Positions 15,087-16,053 of a DNA stretch of 16,053 bases are shown here, piece after piece. A model generated the notes under the pieces. That model did not search any database, was not told the origin of the DNA, and was given only the letters and a program-made list of their open reading frames with translations. The DNA is from Deltaproteobacteria bacterium. Its GTDB lineage: Bacteria; Desulfobacterota; GWC2-55-46. The position numbers and the translations under genes are program-made. The DNA is taken from contig JAKAIQ010000015.1 in the NCBI GenBank assembly GCA_021825035.1, positions 1 through 16,053 on the forward strand, written 5' to 3'. Positions within the stretch are counted from its first letter, which is position 1, and each line of letters begins with the position of its first letter.

Positions 15087-15114
15087 TATATTCTCCAGCT
15101 TTACAAATAAACTT

Positions 15115-15143
15115 AATATAATAACCCGATGTATAACTGTAAA
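15115..15143 (-). promoter_or_regulatory. Candidate sigma-70 promoter for pilT
   Basis: On the minus strand TTTACA (15143-15138) and TATATT (15120-15115) are separated by 17 bp, each matching consensus at five of six positions. The start would be near 15108, giving a leader of about 22 bases. It lies in the 135-bp pilB-pilT gap, where no terminator hairpin is evident. Confidence 0.5.
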
Positions 15144-15221
15144 TGACCAAAGTTACATGTCAGCCTTTAGTAACCACATTGGATCTCGGAAAAACAAGCG
15201 CCGCTTCCAGGCTCAAGACAG

Positions 15222-16053
15222 CTAATCGGCCATCGTAACCCGCAATACCTCCTCTATGGTTGTCACACCCTCTGCGACCTTCGTAATTCCGCTCATCCTT
15301 AACGTCTTCATCCCGTCCTTTACGGCGCCTCTCTTTATTTCAGCGCTCGAAGCTCCGTTTAAGACGAGCTCTTTTATAGTCTCGGTGAACGGCATTACTT
15401 CATACAGGGCGATACGGCCTTTGTAACCGCTTCCGCCGCATACATTGCAACCCGATCCTTTGTAACATTCCATCTTGCGCGCTTCGTTCTGTGACACGCC
15501 AAGATCGATCAGGACTTTTTCGGTTATTGAAGCCTTTGCTTTGCAGTCCTTGCAGATTTTCCGCGCAAGCCTCTGTGCCAGTATGAGATTGCAGGATGAT
15601 GAGACGAGAAATGGTTCGATGCCCATGTTGAGAAGCCTGTTGACGGTAGAGGGAGCATCATTTGTATGAAGCGTCGAGAGCACCAGGTGTCCTGTAAGAG
15701 CGGCTTTTATGGCAATCTCGGCGGTCTCATAATCCCTTATCTCGCCAACCATTATTATGTCAGGGTCCTGCCGCAAAAAGCTCCTCAAAGAGGCCGCAAA
15801 ATTCAAACCTATATCATCATGCATCTGCACCTGATTTATTCCCATCAGGTTGAATTCAACCGGGTCTTCGGCAGTTGAGATATTTTCGCTTATCTTGTTG
15901 AGTTCGGAAAGCGCAGAATAAAGCGTCGTGGTCTTGCCGCTCCCCGTAGGGCCCGTAACAAGGACTATTCCCCACGGTTTATGTATCGCGCCCATAAAAT
16001 CCTTAAGCTGGTTTTCTTCGAAACCAAGCTTGGTCATGTCAAGCTGGAGGAGA
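15222..16053 (-). CDS. pilB: Type IV pilus assembly ATPase PilB, C-terminal part
   Basis: The frame stays open to the window edge (reading LLQLDMTKLGF), so the Met at 16037 is internal and the N-terminal half lies outside. The remaining 277 or so residues hold Walker A GPTGSGKTTT, the Asp box TAEDPVE, Walker B DPDIIMVGEIRD, the His box GHLVLSTLHTNDA, and the four-cysteine zinc motif (CKDC and CNVC) typical of PilB/GspE. The AIRNLIRE motif of retraction motors is absent. The protein powers pilus extension at the inner membrane with PilC. It ends 135 bp before pilT, with which it is probably partly cotranscribed. Confidence 0.96.
   Translation of the reverse strand, partial: LLQLDMTKLGFEENQLKDFMGAIHKPWGIVLVTGPTGSGKTTTLYSALSELNKISENISTAEDPVEFNLMGINQVQMHDDIGLNFAASLRSFLRQDPDIIMVGEIRDYETAEIAIKAALTGHLVLSTLHTNDAPSTVNRLLNMGIEPFLVSSSCNLILAQRLARKICKDCKAKASITEKVLIDLGVSQNEARKMECYKGSGCNVCGGSGYKGRIALYEVMPFTETIKELVLNGASSAEIKRGAVKDGMKTLRMSGITKVAEGVTTIEEVLRVTMAD

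Noticed and set aside
1..16053. tRNA, rRNA, CRISPR repeats, insertion sequences or integrase sites
   Set aside because: I saw no cloverleaf-like segments, regularly spaced repeats, transposase reading frames or terminal inverted repeats on either strand. No gap between genes exceeds 300 bases.

Overview
The window looks like a piece of a Gram-negative, deltaproteobacterial or Nitrospirota-like chromosome of roughly balanced GC. The evidence is a type IVa pilus locus in the order pilB-pilT-pilC-pilS-pilR-pilin, sigma-54 promoters before the pilins, and a major pilin whose N-terminal half matches the Geobacter PilA aromatic spacing. Nearly everything is on the minus strand, so the biological reading order runs from the right end to the left. 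The exact lineage cannot be fixed from the sequence alone.

Right part (16053 to 9612, minus): the C-terminal half of the extension ATPase PilB, the retraction ATPase PilT, the inner-membrane platform PilC, the sensor kinase PilS and the sigma-54 activator PilR. pilT-pilC-pilS-pilR are packed with gaps of a few to a few tens of bases. PilR carries a Tyr where one Asp of the receiver acidic pair normally sits.

Middle (9611 to 8248, minus): two different type IV pilin genes, each preceded by a sigma-54 -24/-12 element with the correct GG-N10-GC spacing. The second (8768-8340) also has a cluster of TGTC/GACA boxes that are candidate PilR sites, a stem-loop at the predicted 5' end of its mRNA, and a terminator with a 20-bp perfect stem. 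PilS/PilR therefore most likely controls both pilins.

Left-middle (8191 to 4502, minus): after the terminator come a possible 28-codon leader ORF and two overlapping paralogous genes for multi-pass membrane proteins with C-terminal TPR repeats. They resemble the TMTC/GT-C class of protein O-mannosyltransferases. One pilin is very Ser/Thr-rich and the enzymes lie next to it, so the best new hypothesis here is a dedicated pilin O-glycosylation module. Further on is a stand-alone phosphoketolase gene, xfp.

Left end: a plus-strand gene for a small membrane protein resembling YdjM-type putative hydrolases converges on xfp. It diverges from a copper P-type ATPase gene whose N terminus has two YHS and two HMA domains. 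That ATPase is cut off near position 190 by about 190 bp of 68% GC DNA encoding, on the other strand, part of a dihydroxy-acid dehydratase (IlvD). This join is most simply an assembly or amplification chimera.
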